DNA from: Ancylobacter rudongensis
GTDB taxonomy: Bacteria; Pseudomonadota; Alphaproteobacteria; Rhizobiales; Xanthobacteraceae
Reading direction: 5' to 3'
Assembly (NCBI RefSeq): GCF_900100155.1
Contig: NZ_FMTP01000006.1
Span: 186,001-250,000, forward strand
Length of the DNA stretch: 64,000 nucleotides
The notes under the pieces are model-generated. The model searched no databases. It saw nothing but the letters and a program-made list of their open reading frames with translations, and was not told the origin of the DNA. The position numbers and the translations under genes were made by a program. Positions 25,615-35,834 of this stretch are shown one piece after another (within the stretch, counting starts at the first letter, position 1; the number at the start of each line of letters is the position of its first letter).

Positions 25615-26013
25615 ATGAGCGCGACCCCGGGTTCCTCCATGCGCACCCCGCGCCGGCGCGTCGCCGGCCTCGGCTCGGCGCGCTCCGGCACCGGCCATTT
25701 CTGGCTGCAGCGCGTGACCGCGCTCGCCAATCTTCTGCTGATCCTGATCGCCCTGCCAATCGTAATATGGGCAGCGGGTCAGGAGCAGGCGCAGACTCTC
25801 GCCATTCTCGGGCACCCGCTGGTCGCCATCGTGCTGCTGCTGCTGATCTTCTCGGTCTGCTTCCATATGCGGATCGGCATGCAGGTGGTGATCGAGGATT
25901 ATGTGCCTGCCGAGGGGATGAAGGTGCTCGCGCTGATCGCCAATACGTTCTTCACCATTGCGGTCGGCAGTGCCGGCGCCTTCGCCGTCCTCAAGATCAG
26001 TTTCGGAGGCTGA
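25615..26013 (+). CDS. sdhD: Succinate dehydrogenase hydrophobic membrane anchor subunit
   Basis: 132 residues. Three membrane helices; the N-terminal [30 protein letters not shown] and the second-helix [15 protein letters not shown] are typical of alphaproteobacterial SdhD, the latter holding the heme-b ligand. Pairs with SdhC to anchor SdhAB and form the ubiquinone site. Begins 4 bases after the sdhC stop. Confidence 0.96.
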   Translation: MSATPGSSMRTPRRRVAGLGSARSGTGHFWLQRVTALANLLLILIALPIVIWAAGQEQAQTLAILGHPLVAIVLLLLIFSVCFHMRIGMQVVIEDYVPAEGMKVLALIANTFFTIAVGSAGAFAVLKISFGG

Positions 26014-26017
26014 GACC

Positions 26018-27856
26018 ATGGCCGGGACCTCTTCCGCCACTGGCGCCGCCAACGGGGCGTCGCTGCGTTCCGCCTACCCGATCACCGACCACACCTATGA
26101 CGTGGTGGTGGTTGGCGCCGGCGGCGCCGGCCTGCGCGCCGTGGTCGGCTGCTCGGAAGCCGGGCTGCGCACCGCCTGCGTGACCAAGGTGTTCCCCACC
26201 CGCTCGCACACCGTGGCGGCGCAGGGCGGCATCGCCGCCTCGCTCGGGAACATGGGCACCGACGACTGGCGCTTTCACATGTACGACACCGTGAAGGGGT
26301 CGGACTGGCTGGGCGACCAGGACGCCATCGAGTATCTCGTGCGCCACGCCCCCGCCGCCGTCTACGAGCTGGAGCACTGGGGCGTGCCGTTCTCGCGCAC
26401 GGAAGCGGGCCAGATCTACCAGCGCCCGTTCGGCGGCATGACGGTGGACTATGGCAAGACCCCGGCGCAGCGCACCTGCGCCGCCGCCGACCGCACCGGC
26501 CACGCCATCCTGCACACGCTCTACGGCGCGGCGCTGAAGCACTCGGCCGAGTTCTTCATCGAATATTTCGCCCTCGACCTGATCATGGACGAGGAAGGCC
26601 GCTGCCGGGGCCTGGTCGCGCTGAAGATGGATGACGGCACGCTGCACCGTTTTCGCGCCCAGACCGTGATCCTCGCGACCGGCGGCTATGGCCGCGCCTA
26701 TTTCTCCGCCACCTCAGCCCACACCTGCACCGGCGACGGCAATGCGATGGTGCTGCGCGCCGGCCTGCCGCTGCAGGACATGGAGTTCGTGCAGTTCCAC
26801 CCCACCGGCATCTACGGCTCGGGCTGCCTGATCACCGAGGGCGCGCGCGGCGAGGGCGGCTATCTCACCAATGCCGAGGGCGAGCGCTTCATGGAGCGCT
26901 ACGCCCCCTCGGCCAAGGACCTTGCCTCGCGCGACGTGGTCTCGCGGTCGATGACGATGGAGATCCGCGAGGGACGCGGCGTCGGCAAGAACAAGGACCA
27001 CATCTACCTGCATCTCGACCATCTCGACCCGGCGATCCTGCATGAGCGGCTGCCGGGCATTTCCGAGAGCGCCAAGATCTTCGCCGGCGTCGACGTGACC
27101 AAGGAGCCGATCCCGGTGCTGCCGACCGTGCATTACAACATGGGCGGCATCCCGACGAACTTCCACGGCGAGGTCGTCACCAAGAAGCACGGCAACCCGG
27201 ACCATGTGGTGCCCGGCTTGATGGCGGTGGGCGAATGCGCCTGCGTCTCCATTCACGGCGCCAACCGGCTCGGTTCCAACTCGCTCACCGACCTCGTGGT
27301 GTTCGGCCGCGCGGCGGCGCTGCGCTGCGCCGACATCCTCACCGCCGGCGACAAGCAGCGCGAGCTGCCGGCCGATTCCGCCGATCTGGCGCTGGCCCGG
27401 CTCGACCGCTTCCGCAACGCTCATGGCGGCACGCCGACTGCCGAGCTGCGCCTGTCGATGCAGAAGGTGATGCAGAACAATTGCGCCGTCTACCGCACCG
27501 GCGAGGTGCTGGAGGAAGGCCGCAAGCTGATCGCCGACGTGTTCGCCGGCACCAGCGACATCGACGTCACCGACCGCTCGCTGATCTGGAATTCCGATCT
27601 CATCGAGACGCTGGAATATGACAATCTGATCGCGCAGGCGAGCGTGACCATGGAAAGCGCCGCCGCCCGCACCGAGAGCCGCGGCGCCCATGCGCGCGAG
27701 GATTATCCCGAGCGCGACGACGCCCATTGGATGAAGCACACGCTGGCCTTCATGGATTTCGAGACGCAGTCGGTGCGCCTCGACGACCGGCCGGTGCACA
27801 CCTACACGCTGTCGAACGACATCCAGTACATCGAGCCGCGCAAGCGGGTGTATTGA
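26018..27856 (+). CDS. sdhA: Succinate dehydrogenase flavoprotein subunit
   Basis: 612 residues from an ATG with GGAGG nine bases upstream, inside the end of sdhD. Oxidises succinate to fumarate in the TCA cycle. FAD loop [12 protein letters not shown], flavin-attachment His in [11 protein letters not shown] (near residue 63), capping-domain [21 protein letters not shown], catalytic Arg in RDVVSRSM and the substrate block [26 protein letters not shown] are complete. The C-terminal helical domain ends [11 protein letters not shown] as expected. Confidence 0.98.
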   Translation: MAGTSSATGAANGASLRSAYPITDHTYDVVVVGAGGAGLRAVVGCSEAGLRTACVTKVFPTRSHTVAAQGGIAASLGNMGTDDWRFHMYDTVKGSDWLGDQDAIEYLVRHAPAAVYELEHWGVPFSRTEAGQIYQRPFGGMTVDYGKTPAQRTCAAADRTGHAILHTLYGAALKHSAEFFIEYFALDLIMDEEGRCRGLVALKMDDGTLHRFRAQTVILATGGYGRAYFSATSAHTCTGDGNAMVLRAGLPLQDMEFVQFHPTGIYGSGCLITEGARGEGGYLTNAEGERFMERYAPSAKDLASRDVVSRSMTMEIREGRGVGKNKDHIYLHLDHLDPAILHERLPGISESAKIFAGVDVTKEPIPVLPTVHYNMGGIPTNFHGEVVTKKHGNPDHVVPGLMAVGECACVSIHGANRLGSNSLTDLVVFGRAAALRCADILTAGDKQRELPADSADLALARLDRFRNAHGGTPTAELRLSMQKVMQNNCAVYRTGEVLEEGRKLIADVFAGTSDIDVTDRSLIWNSDLIETLEYDNLIAQASVTMESAAARTESRGAHAREDYPERDDAHWMKHTLAFMDFETQSVRLDDRPVHTYTLSNDIQYIEPRKRVY

Positions 27857-27877
27857 GCCGGGGAACGATCGCTCGCC

Positions 27878-28660
27878 ATGGTCCAGCTCACGCTTCCGAA
27901 GAACTCGCAGCTTGTCGAAGGCAAGGTGTGGCCCAAGCCGGCCGGCACCAACCGGCTGACCGAGTACAAGATCTACCGCTGGAACCCGGATGACGGGAAA
28001 AATCCGAGCGTCGACACCTATTATGTCGACCGCGACGATTGCGGGCCGATGGTGCTGGACGGGCTGATCTGGATCAAGACCAAGATCGACCCGACACTGA
28101 CCTTCCGCCGCTCCTGCCGCGAGGGCATTTGCGGCTCCTGCGCCATGAACATTGACGGCACCAATACGCTGGCCTGCCTGAAGAGCATGGACGAGGTGGA
28201 TGCCTCGGCGGTGAAGATCTACCCGCTGCCGCACATGCCCGTGGTGAAGGACCTGGTGCCTGATCTCACCCAGTTCTACGCCCAGCACGCCTCGGTGGAG
28301 CCGTGGCTGCACACCGAGACCCCGGCGCCGGAGAAGGAATGGCGGCAGGCGCGCGGCGATCGCGAGAAGCTGGACGGGCTGTATGAGTGCATTCTGTGCG
28401 CCTGCTGCTCCACCTCCTGCCCGAGCTATTGGTGGAATGGCGACCGCTATCTCGGCCCGGCCGCGCTGCTGCAGGCCTATCGCTGGCTGATCGACAGCCG
28501 CGACGAGGCCACCGGCGATCGGCTGGACGACCTCGAAGACCCGTTCCGGCTCTATCGCTGCCACACCATCATGAACTGCGCCAAGGCCTGCCCGAAGGGG
28601 CTGAACCCGGCCAAGGCGATCGCCGAGATCAAGAAGATGATGGTGGCGCGCCAGTTCTGA
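27878..28660 (+). CDS. sdhB: Succinate dehydrogenase iron-sulfur subunit
   Basis: 260 residues. Transfers electrons from SdhA to quinone through three clusters: [2Fe-2S] in [21 protein letters not shown], [4Fe-4S] in [16 protein letters not shown] and [3Fe-4S] in [17 protein letters not shown]. All ligands are present. Twenty-one bases after sdhA. Last gene of the operon. Confidence 0.98.
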   Translation: MVQLTLPKNSQLVEGKVWPKPAGTNRLTEYKIYRWNPDDGKNPSVDTYYVDRDDCGPMVLDGLIWIKTKIDPTLTFRRSCREGICGSCAMNIDGTNTLACLKSMDEVDASAVKIYPLPHMPVVKDLVPDLTQFYAQHASVEPWLHTETPAPEKEWRQARGDREKLDGLYECILCACCSTSCPSYWWNGDRYLGPAALLQAYRWLIDSRDEATGDRLDDLEDPFRLYRCHTIMNCAKACPKGLNPAKAIAEIKKMMVARQF

Positions 28661-28729
28661 GCTTAACGCCGGGCGGCGGAGCTTCTATCCTCGGCTTCCG
28701 GCGCGCCGCTGCGCCGGGGGAAGTTGACC

Positions 28730-29344
28730 ATGGATGTCTGGACGCTGCTCGCCTTCGCGGCGGCCTTCTTCGTCTTCGCCGCCAGCCCCGGCCCTGACAA
28801 TATGACCATCGTTGCGCGCACCCTTTCGCATGGCGCGAGCGCCGGGCTTGCCTATGGCGCCGGCACCGTCGCCGGGGTGCTCGTTTTCCTTGCCCTTGCC
28901 GCCTGCGGCCTCTCGCTGCTGGCGCAGGAGATGGGGTGGCTGATGACGGCGCTGCGCTATGCCGGCGCGGCCTGGCTGATCTGGATGGGCGTGCGGCTGT
29001 GGACCGCCGTGCCTGTGGTGCCGGCGCTGGCGCCGGGGACCGTGCGGCGTGGGCTGCTGCCGGATTTCGCGACCGGCCTCGCGCTCAATCTCGGCAATCC
29101 GAAGATGCCGCTGTTCTATCTGGCGCTGCTGCCGAATGTGGTGGGGCCCTCGCTGACGCTCGGCCAGCTGGCGAGCCTTGCCACCATCATCCTCGCCGTG
29201 GAGGTGCTGGTGGTGGGTGGCCATGTGCTGCTCGCCGGGCGCGCGCGCCGGCTGCTGCGCACCCCGGCCGTGGTGCGCCGGGTCAACCGTACCGCCGGCG
29301 GCGTGATGGTGGGCGCGGGCGTCGCGGTGGTCGCGGCGCGCTGA
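28730..29344 (+). CDS. LysE/RhtB family amino-acid exporter
   Basis: 204 residues from ATG (TTG two codons earlier is possible). Six membrane helices; the family opening AFFVFAASPGPDNMTIVARTLSHGASAGLAYGAGTVAGV and the central GLLPDFATGLALNLGNPKMPLFYLALLP are clear. Exports an amino acid or derivative that cannot be read from sequence. Eight bases ahead of gluQ, so probably in one transcript. Confidence 0.93.
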   Translation: MDVWTLLAFAAAFFVFAASPGPDNMTIVARTLSHGASAGLAYGAGTVAGVLVFLALAACGLSLLAQEMGWLMTALRYAGAAWLIWMGVRLWTAVPVVPALAPGTVRRGLLPDFATGLALNLGNPKMPLFYLALLPNVVGPSLTLGQLASLATIILAVEVLVVGGHVLLAGRARRLLRTPAVVRRVNRTAGGVMVGAGVAVVAAR

Positions 29345-29351
29345 GGACGCC

Positions 29352-30230
29352 GTGCCGCGCCCCGCCTTCCGCTTCGCCCCCAGCCCCAATGGGCTTCTGC
29401 ATCTCGGCCATGCCCGCTCGGCGCTGCTGAACGAGGCGCTGGCGCGCGCCTGCGGCGGGCGGCTCCTGCTGCGGATCGAGGATATCGACATTGAGCGCTG
29501 CCGGCCGGAATTCGAGGCGGCGCTCGTCGAGGACCTCGCCTGGCTGGGGCTGGAGTGGGAGCGGCCGGTGCGCCGGCAGTCGGAACATTTCGCCGACTAT
29601 GCATCGGCGCTCGTCCGGCTTGACGCGCTGGGCCTCGTCTATCCCAGCTTCGAGAGCCGGGGCGATATCCGCCGCGCGGTGGCGGCGCGACCTGACTGGC
29701 CGCGCGACCCGGACGGGGCGCCGCTGTTTCCGTTTCCCCGCAGTGCCATGAGCGCGGCCGAGCGGGCGCGCCGTGTCGCGGCGGGGGAGCCTTATGCGTT
29801 GCGGCTCGACATGGCGCGGGCGGTGGAGACGGCGGTGGCGGTGGCCGGGCCGCTCGGCTGGCAGGAAGTGGAGGCGGCCGGCGGCACGGCCCGCCTCGTC
29901 GCCGCCGACCCGCTGGCCTGGGGCGACGTGATCCTCGCCCGCAAGGACGTGCCGACCGCCTATCATCTCGCCGTGGTGGTGGACGACGCGCTGCAGGGCA
30001 TCACCCATGTGGTGCGCGGCGCGGACCTCAAGGCGGCGACCTCGGTGCACCGTGTGCTGCAGGTGCTGCTGGGCCTGCCGGCGCCGCTCTACACCCACCA
30101 TTCGCTGCTGCTCGACGCGGAAGGGCGCAAGCTCTCCAAGTCCATCGGCTCGCAGGGCCTCGACGCGCTGCGGGCGCAGGGAGTGCCCCCCGACGAGGTG
30201 CGGCGAAGGGCGCTGGAAGAGCCGTGGTAG
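29352..30230 (+). CDS. gluQ: Glutamyl-Q tRNA(Asp) synthetase
   Basis: 292 residues from GTG. A shortened glutamyl-tRNA synthetase without the anticodon domain that attaches glutamate to queuosine in tRNA(Asp). Visible: FAPSPNGLLHLGHARSAL (HIGH motif), LLRIEDIDIERCRPEF, the ATP/Glu pocket LAVVVDDALQGITHVVRGADL and the KMSKS-like EGRKLSKSIGS. Length about 290 rather than 470 separates it from GltX. The zinc-ligand cysteines found in some homologues are replaced (YPSFESRGDI), a known variation. Confidence 0.94.
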   Translation: MPRPAFRFAPSPNGLLHLGHARSALLNEALARACGGRLLLRIEDIDIERCRPEFEAALVEDLAWLGLEWERPVRRQSEHFADYASALVRLDALGLVYPSFESRGDIRRAVAARPDWPRDPDGAPLFPFPRSAMSAAERARRVAAGEPYALRLDMARAVETAVAVAGPLGWQEVEAAGGTARLVAADPLAWGDVILARKDVPTAYHLAVVVDDALQGITHVVRGADLKAATSVHRVLQVLLGLPAPLYTHHSLLLDAEGRKLSKSIGSQGLDALRAQGVPPDEVRRRALEEPW

Positions 30231-30397
30231 CGGGATGGAGGCGGGCGGCAGATTTTCCGCATGCGTCGCTCGTACGCCAACGAACGGGGTTGAGTTCCCT
30301 CCCGTAATCGGGAAGCTTTGGCCGCCCGGCGCCGCGACATGGTGCTTGCGGGGGGCAGAGCGACGCGCGGCCTGCGGGGGCCGCCGTGGGGGACAAG

Positions 30398-32029
30398 ATG
30401 ACGGGTTCAACCGTGCGTTCGGTCACGTATGACCTTCTGCGTGACCTTGGCCTGACGACCTTCTTCGGCAATCCGGGCTCGACCGAGGAAACCTTCCTCA
30501 AGGATTTTCCGGCCGATTTCACCTATCACCTCGCCTTGCAGGAGGCCTCCGCCATCGCCATCGCCGATGGCTATGCGCAGGCGACCGGCAAGCCGGCGAT
30601 CGTCAATGTCCACACCGCCGCCGGGCTCGGCAATGCGATGGGCAACCTCATCACCGCCGCGCTCAACAAGACGCCGCTCATCGTCACCGCCGGCCAGCAG
30701 ACGCGCGAAATGCTGCTGATGGAGCCGTGGTTGACCAATGTCGACGCGACGCAGCTGCCGCGTCCCTGGGTGAAATGGGCCTATGAGCCGGCGCGGCCGG
30801 AAGACGTGCCCGCCGCCTTCATGCGCGCCTATGCCACCGCCACGCAGGCGCCGGCCGGGCCGGTGTTCCTCTCGCTGCCGCTCGACGATTGGGACAAACC
30901 GCTGGAAGGCCGGGCGGTGGTGCGCACGGTGAGCCAGCGCATCGCGCCTGACCCGGAGCGGCTGAAGGAATTCGCCGACATCCTTTCCGGCGCCACCAAC
31001 CCGGCGCTGATTTTCGGCGCGGCGATCGACCGGGGCGCCGGCTGGCCGGATGCCATCGCGCTGGCGGAGGCGCTCGACGCCACCGTCTTCGCGGCGCCGG
31101 CGAGCGAGCGCTGCCCCTTCCCGGAGGACCACCCGCTCTATGCCGGCGGGCTGCCCTTCGCCATCGGCCCGCTGTCCGAGAAGCTGAAGGGGCACGATGT
31201 CGCCCTCGTCATCGGCGCGCCGGTGTTCCGCTATTACCCCTATGTCGCCGGCGACTATTTGCCGGAGGGGCTGCGGCTGCTGCATATCAGCGACGATCCG
31301 GCGGAGACGGCGCGCGCCCCGGTCGGCGACAGCCTGGTGGGCGATGCGGTGCTGGCGACGCGCGGGCTGGCCGGGCTGGTGAGGACCCGGGCGGGCACGG
31401 GCGCGGCCCGCGAAAAACTGGCGCACCGGATGGCGCCGCATCCGGCGTCCGACGCGCCGGCGCATGCGGGCGAGGTGCCGACCGCCGCTGAGGTGTTCGC
31501 GGCGCTGGCCGAAGCGCGGCTGCCGCACACGGTGCTGGTGGAGGAATCGCCCTCCAACCTCGCCGACCTGCACACGCACTGGCCGATCACCGAGCCGGCG
31601 ACCTTCTTCACCTTCGCCAGCGGCGGGCTCGGCTGGAACCTGCCGGCCTCGGTCGGCATCGCGCTGGGCGAGCGCGACACCGGGCGCAACCGGCCAGTGA
31701 TGCTGATCATCGGCGACGGCTCGTTCCAATATTCGCTGCAGGCGCTGTGGACGGCGGCGCAGAGCGGGCTGCCGCTGGTGATCCTGGCGCTGCGCAATGG
31801 CGAATATGGCATCCTCAAATCCTTCGCCGTGCTGGAGGAGACGCCCGGCGTGCCGGGGCTGGACATTCCCGGCCTCGACCTCGTCAGCCTCGCCAAGGGA
31901 TTTGGCTGCGCCGCCGAGCGGATCAGCGATCTCGGCGTGCTGAAGCAGCGGATGGCGGCGGCGTTCAATGCCACGGGGCCGACCGTGTTCGAGGTGCCGA
32001 TCAACCCGTCCATCCCGCCGCTGATCTGA
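30398..32029 (+). CDS. mdlC: ThDP-dependent enzyme, benzoylformate decarboxylase type
   Basis: 543 residues from the ATG after GGGGGA (a GTG 12 bases upstream is less well placed). Close in plan to Pseudomonas benzoylformate decarboxylase: FFGNPGSTEETFLKDFP (active-site Ser), catalytic Glu in LALQEASA, VNVHTAAGLGNAMG (His), LTNVDATQLPRPWVKWAYEP, the second active-site His in LKGHDVALVIGAPVFRYYPY and the ThDP-binding GDGSFQYSLQALWTAAQ...NGEYGILKSF. The substrate is inferred; related 2-keto acid decarboxylases or oxalyl-CoA-like enzymes are alternatives. No mandelate-pathway neighbours are present, so its metabolic role is open. Confidence 0.86.
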   Translation: MTGSTVRSVTYDLLRDLGLTTFFGNPGSTEETFLKDFPADFTYHLALQEASAIAIADGYAQATGKPAIVNVHTAAGLGNAMGNLITAALNKTPLIVTAGQQTREMLLMEPWLTNVDATQLPRPWVKWAYEPARPEDVPAAFMRAYATATQAPAGPVFLSLPLDDWDKPLEGRAVVRTVSQRIAPDPERLKEFADILSGATNPALIFGAAIDRGAGWPDAIALAEALDATVFAAPASERCPFPEDHPLYAGGLPFAIGPLSEKLKGHDVALVIGAPVFRYYPYVAGDYLPEGLRLLHISDDPAETARAPVGDSLVGDAVLATRGLAGLVRTRAGTGAAREKLAHRMAPHPASDAPAHAGEVPTAAEVFAALAEARLPHTVLVEESPSNLADLHTHWPITEPATFFTFASGGLGWNLPASVGIALGERDTGRNRPVMLIIGDGSFQYSLQALWTAAQSGLPLVILALRNGEYGILKSFAVLEETPGVPGLDIPGLDLVSLAKGFGCAAERISDLGVLKQRMAAAFNATGPTVFEVPINPSIPPLI

Positions 32030-32122
32030 GCGGCGCGGCGAAAGGCGGTATCGGCGCGCGCGTCTTGCCCGGGGGGCCCGTTCGGCGCTACCTCGGGGGA
32101 TGCCGCGCACCGAGACGCCCTC

Positions 32123-32833
32123 ATGATTCCCTGGACCCTGCTCGATACCGCCCACGTGCCCGAGGGCGGCGAGCTGCGCCTCAAGCGGCGGGGCGCGGAA
32201 TTCTCCATCATGGCCGGGGCGATCGAGCTGATGAACAGCCGCCTCAGCGGCTCGGAGCAGGCGCTGGCGACGCTGGTCTGCGCCCGGCTGGGCGCGCGCC
32301 CGGCGCCGGTACTGCTGATCGGCGGGCTCGGCATGGGCTTCACCCTGCGCGCCGCGCTGGGCGAGGTGGGGCCCGAGGCGCGTCTCGTGGTGGCGGAGCT
32401 GGTGCCGGCGGTGATCGGCTGGGCGCGCGGGCCGATGGCGGAGATCTTCGGCGACAGCCTCGATGATCCCCGCGTCACCGTTCAGGAAGGCGATGTCGCC
32501 GGCCTGATCGGCAAGGGCCGGGCCGCCTATGACGCCATCCTGCTCGATGTCGACAATGGCCCGGGCGGGCTGACGCGGGCGGCCAATGACGGGCTCTACA
32601 GCCCCGCCGGGCTGGGCGCGGCATGGGCGGCGCTGCGGCCGGGCGGTGTGCTGGCGGTGTGGTCCTCGGCGCCCGATAGCGGCTTCACCAGCCGCCTGCG
32701 CCGGGCGGGCTTCGCTGTGGAGGAGGCGCGGGTGCGCGCCCATGGCAAAAGCGGCGCGCGCCATGTGATCTGGCTGGCCGAAAAGCGCGCGGGCGGTGCC
32801 CCGGCGGCGCCGCGCCCGCCGCGCCGTCCCTGA
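32123..32833 (+). CDS. Spermidine-synthase-like methyltransferase-fold protein
   Basis: 236 residues. SAM-binding Rossmann fold: VLLIGGLGMGFTLRAAL (motif I), RLVVAELVPAVIGWA (acidic end of strand 2), VTVQEGDVAGLI, and AYDAILLDVDNGPGGL, the polyamine-synthase-like LDVDNGP. Unlike true spermidine synthases it is short and lacks the N-terminal beta domain, so it is best called a spermine/spermidine synthase-like protein of unknown substrate. The C-terminus is Pro/Arg-rich. The DUF2161 gene follows directly. Confidence 0.82.
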   Translation: MIPWTLLDTAHVPEGGELRLKRRGAEFSIMAGAIELMNSRLSGSEQALATLVCARLGARPAPVLLIGGLGMGFTLRAALGEVGPEARLVVAELVPAVIGWARGPMAEIFGDSLDDPRVTVQEGDVAGLIGKGRAAYDAILLDVDNGPGGLTRAANDGLYSPAGLGAAWAALRPGGVLAVWSSAPDSGFTSRLRRAGFAVEEARVRAHGKSGARHVIWLAEKRAGGAPAAPRPPRRP

Positions 32834-32855
32834 GTTCAAGCCCGGAGGACGGACC

Positions 32856-33524
32856 CTGGAGACCTCGCTCTATCTGCCGATCAAGCGCTTTCTGGAACAA
32901 CGCGGCTTCACCGTGAAGGGGGAGATCGGCGGCTGTGACCTGGTGGCGCTCTCCGATGACGAGACCCCTATTGTGGTGATCGGCGAACTGAAGCTCAGCT
33001 TCAATCTGGAGCTGGTGCTGCAGGCGGTGCACCGCGCCGGGGCCGGCGACGAGGTGTGGCTCGCGGCACGGGCCTCGCTGCGCGGCGGCGGCCGCGAGAG
33101 CGATGCCCGCTTCCGCAATCTCTGCCGCCGGCTCGGCTTCGGCATGCTGCTGGTGGCGCCGGACGGCGCGGTGACGATCCTGGTCGCGCCTGATGCGCCG
33201 ATGCCGCGCAAGGACCCGCGCCGGCGCTCGCGCCTGGTGTCCGAGCACAGGCGGCGGCAGGGCGACCCGGCAGTGGGCGGCGGCTCGCGGGTGCCTGTGA
33301 TGACCGCCTATCGCCAGCAGGCGCTGGCCTGCGCCGCCGTGCTGGCGGCGGGGCCGGCACGCCCGCGCGATCTGCGCCCGCGCGCGCCGGATGCGGGGAA
33401 AATCCTGCGCGACAATGTCTATGGCTGGTTCGCCCGCACCGAGCGCGGCGTCTATGAACTCACGCCGGCCGGGCATGAGGCGCTGGCGCGCTGGCCGCAG
33501 GCGGTGGTCGAACCCTCGGTGTAG
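32856..33524 (+). CDS. DUF2161 family protein (PD-(D/E)XK-like), apparent CTG start
   Basis: 222 residues if translation starts at CTG. The family N-terminus reads (M)[31 protein letters not shown], with D and the E-x-K of [11 protein letters not shown] forming a PD-(D/E)XK-like nuclease pattern, then a winged-helix-like C-terminal part ending [19 protein letters not shown]. At the position homologues have Met there is CTG, and GGAGG lies exactly seven bases before it (32844-32848). The frame is open upstream to a GTG at 32796, but that would lie inside the previous gene and add unrelated Arg/Pro residues. Predicted phosphodiesterase; role unknown. Confidence 0.8.
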   Translation: METSLYLPIKRFLEQRGFTVKGEIGGCDLVALSDDETPIVVIGELKLSFNLELVLQAVHRAGAGDEVWLAARASLRGGGRESDARFRNLCRRLGFGMLLVAPDGAVTILVAPDAPMPRKDPRRRSRLVSEHRRRQGDPAVGGGSRVPVMTAYRQQALACAAVLAAGPARPRDLRPRAPDAGKILRDNVYGWFARTERGVYELTPAGHEALARWPQAVVEPSV

Positions 33525-33598
33525 CCGGCGCCGCGTCAAACCGCTGTCACCGGCGGGGAATAGCCAGGGGGCACCGCCCGAGCCGACAGGAGAGCTCC

Positions 33599-34876
33599 GT
33601 GACGATCTTCCCAGCTTTGCGCGCCACCTTGCGTCCCACCCTCCGGCCCTTGTCCGCGGCGCTGTTCGCGCTGGCACTTGCCGCTCCGGCGGCGGCGGAG
33701 AGTGGCGGCCCCGGGATCGGCAGCATCGAGATCGGTCCGCGCCCGTTCTATCTCGTCGGCGAGATGAAGGATGGGGCGCTGAAGGAGCAGCTGGCCCAGT
33801 GCAAGGGCCCGTTCACGGCGAAGAACTTCTCCATCGCCCATCGCGGCGCGCCGCTGCAATTTCCCGAACACACGCGCGAGGGCTACATCGCCGCCGCGCG
33901 CATGGGCGCCGGCGTGATCGAATGCGATGTCGCCTTCACCAAAGACCGCGAGCTGGTGTGCCGGCATGCCCAGTGCGACCTGCACACCACGACCGACATT
34001 CTCGCCCGGCCGGAACTGGCGGCGAAATGCTCGGAGGGCTTCCAGCCGGCCGACCCGACCACCGGGCGCAAGGCCAGCGCCAAGTGCTGCACCAGCGACC
34101 TGACGCTGGCCGAGTTCAAATCGCTGCGGCCGAAGATGGACGGCTTCAACCCGCGCGGGGTGACGGCGCAGGAATATATGGACGGCACGCCGAGCTGGCG
34201 CACCGACCTCTACGTGAACCGGGCGACGCTGGTCTCGCACAAGGAATATATCGATCTGGTGAAGTCGCTGGGCCTGAAATTCACCCCCGAGCTGAAGACC
34301 CCTGAGGTCGCCATGCCCTTCGAGGGCAGCTACAGCCAGGAGCACTACGCCCAGCAGATGATCGACGAGTACAAGGCGGCCGGCATCGACCCGCGCGATG
34401 TCTACGCCCAGTCCTTCCGGCTCGACGACGTGCTCTACTGGCTCAAGGCCGAGCCGGCCTTCGGCGCCCAGGCGGTCTATCTCGACGGCCGCGACGAGGA
34501 GAACAAGGGCTTCGACAATATGAAGCCCGAGAGCTGGCAGCCTTCCATGCAGGAACTGGCGGATAAGGGCGTGAAGATCCTCGCCCCGCCGCTGTGGATG
34601 CTGGTGACGCACAAGGACGGCAGGATCGTGCCCTCCGCCTATGCCGAGGCGGCGAAGAAGGCGGGGCTCGGCCTGATCGCCTGGTCGCTGGAGCGCTCCG
34701 GCCCGCTCAATACGGGCGGGGGCTATTACTACCAGTCGGTCAAGCCGGTGATCGACCGCGACGGCGACATGCTGGCGCTGCTCGACGTGCTCGGCCGCGA
34801 CATTGGCGTGATCGGCGTGTTCTCGGACTGGCCGGCGACCACCACCTTCTACGCCAACTGCATGAAGCTCAACTGA
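33599..34876 (+). CDS. Secreted glycerophosphodiester phosphodiesterase
   Basis: 425 residues from GTG, preceded by GGAGAG. Signal peptide of about 34 residues ending PAAAES. The TIM-barrel GDPD domain begins [48 protein letters not shown] (catalytic His pair, metal-binding Glu/Asp) and continues through [11 protein letters not shown]. The chain is longer than cytosolic UgpQ, like periplasmic GlpQ. It has cysteine-containing inserts ([21 protein letters not shown]). Releases glycerol-3-phosphate from glycerophosphodiesters. The neighbour on its right is convergent, 10 bases away. Confidence 0.92.
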   Translation: MTIFPALRATLRPTLRPLSAALFALALAAPAAAESGGPGIGSIEIGPRPFYLVGEMKDGALKEQLAQCKGPFTAKNFSIAHRGAPLQFPEHTREGYIAAARMGAGVIECDVAFTKDRELVCRHAQCDLHTTTDILARPELAAKCSEGFQPADPTTGRKASAKCCTSDLTLAEFKSLRPKMDGFNPRGVTAQEYMDGTPSWRTDLYVNRATLVSHKEYIDLVKSLGLKFTPELKTPEVAMPFEGSYSQEHYAQQMIDEYKAAGIDPRDVYAQSFRLDDVLYWLKAEPAFGAQAVYLDGRDEENKGFDNMKPESWQPSMQELADKGVKILAPPLWMLVTHKDGRIVPSAYAEAAKKAGLGLIAWSLERSGPLNTGGGYYYQSVKPVIDRDGDMLALLDVLGRDIGVIGVFSDWPATTTFYANCMKLN

Positions 34877-34886
34877 GGACGGCGTC

Positions 34887-35831
34887 TCAGCTCACGCCGA
34901 GGATCAGGAACCAGATCGTCACGGTGAACAGGCTCGCCGCCGTCGACAGCGACACCGCGCTGGCGGCGGCGGTGACGCCGGCCTTGTAGCGCTGGGCCAG
35001 CAGATAGGCGTTGATGCCGCAGGGCATGGCGGCGAACACGACAGCCACATCCGCCCAGACCGGCGGCATCGGCAGCACCCGCGTCAGCGCATAGACGATG
35101 GCCGGGTGGACGCCGAGCTTGAGCGTGGTGATGAGAACCGCCGGGCCGATATCGCCGCGGATGGGATAGCGGTGCAAAGCCAGGCCGAGCGAGACCAGCG
35201 CGCAGGGCACGGCGGAGGCGGCCAGCATGTCCAGCGTCTGCTTCAAGACCCCGCCCGGCACATAGCCCGCCAGCTTGGCGATGCCGCCGGCATAGATGCC
35301 GAGCAGGATCGGGTTGAAGGCCAGCATCCGCCCCAGCCGGCGCAGGCTGGCCAGCGACACGCCGGCCGCCGCGCCTTCCGCCAGCACGGTGGCCAGCACC
35401 ATCATGATTGGCAAATGAATGGCGATCAGCAGGAACAGCGGCACCGCTCCCTCCGGCCCGAAGGCCTGGAGAATGAGCGGCACGCCGACAAACACCGTGT
35501 TGGCCTGGCCGGAGGTGAAGCCCTGGATCACCGATTCGAGGTGCCCGCGCCCGAACAGCCTTTTCGCCGCCACCATGCCGAGGGCGAAGACCAGGAAGGC
35601 GCCGGTGAAATAGGCGATCCAGTAGCCCCAGGGCTGGCCCTCCTGCGGCAGCTGCGCCTCGGCCAGCGTCTTGAAGATGAGCACCGGCACGGCCAGCCCG
35701 AACACATATTCGGACAGGCCCTCGGCGGCGCGCTCGCGCAGATGGCCCGAGAGCGAGGCGATGAAGCCGAGACCGATCAGGCCGAAGACCGGCGCCACGA
35801 CAAGGGCGATGGCACCGAGCTGGGCCAGCAT
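34887..35831 (-). CDS. AEC (auxin efflux carrier) family transporter
   Basis: 314 residues. Ten predicted membrane helices in two five-helix halves; family features VFGLIGLGFIASLSGHLRERAAEGLSEYVFGLAVPVLIFKTLAEA, FTSGQANTVFVGVPLILQAFGPEG and PCALVSLGLALHRY. Members transport malonate, malate or other organic acids; the substrate here is unknown. It starts three bases after the stop of the small ACT-like gene. Confidence 0.9.
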   Translation of the reverse strand: MLAQLGAIALVVAPVFGLIGLGFIASLSGHLRERAAEGLSEYVFGLAVPVLIFKTLAEAQLPQEGQPWGYWIAYFTGAFLVFALGMVAAKRLFGRGHLESVIQGFTSGQANTVFVGVPLILQAFGPEGAVPLFLLIAIHLPIMMVLATVLAEGAAAGVSLASLRRLGRMLAFNPILLGIYAGGIAKLAGYVPGGVLKQTLDMLAASAVPCALVSLGLALHRYPIRGDIGPAVLITTLKLGVHPAIVYALTRVLPMPPVWADVAVVFAAMPCGINAYLLAQRYKAGVTAAASAVSLSTAASLFTVTIWFLILGVS

Positions 35832-35834
35832 CGC

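Noticed and set aside
30300-30313. TCCCG-TAAT-CGGGA hairpin between gluQ and the decarboxylase gene as a terminator
   Set aside because: Stem of only five pairs and no T-run; too weak to call.
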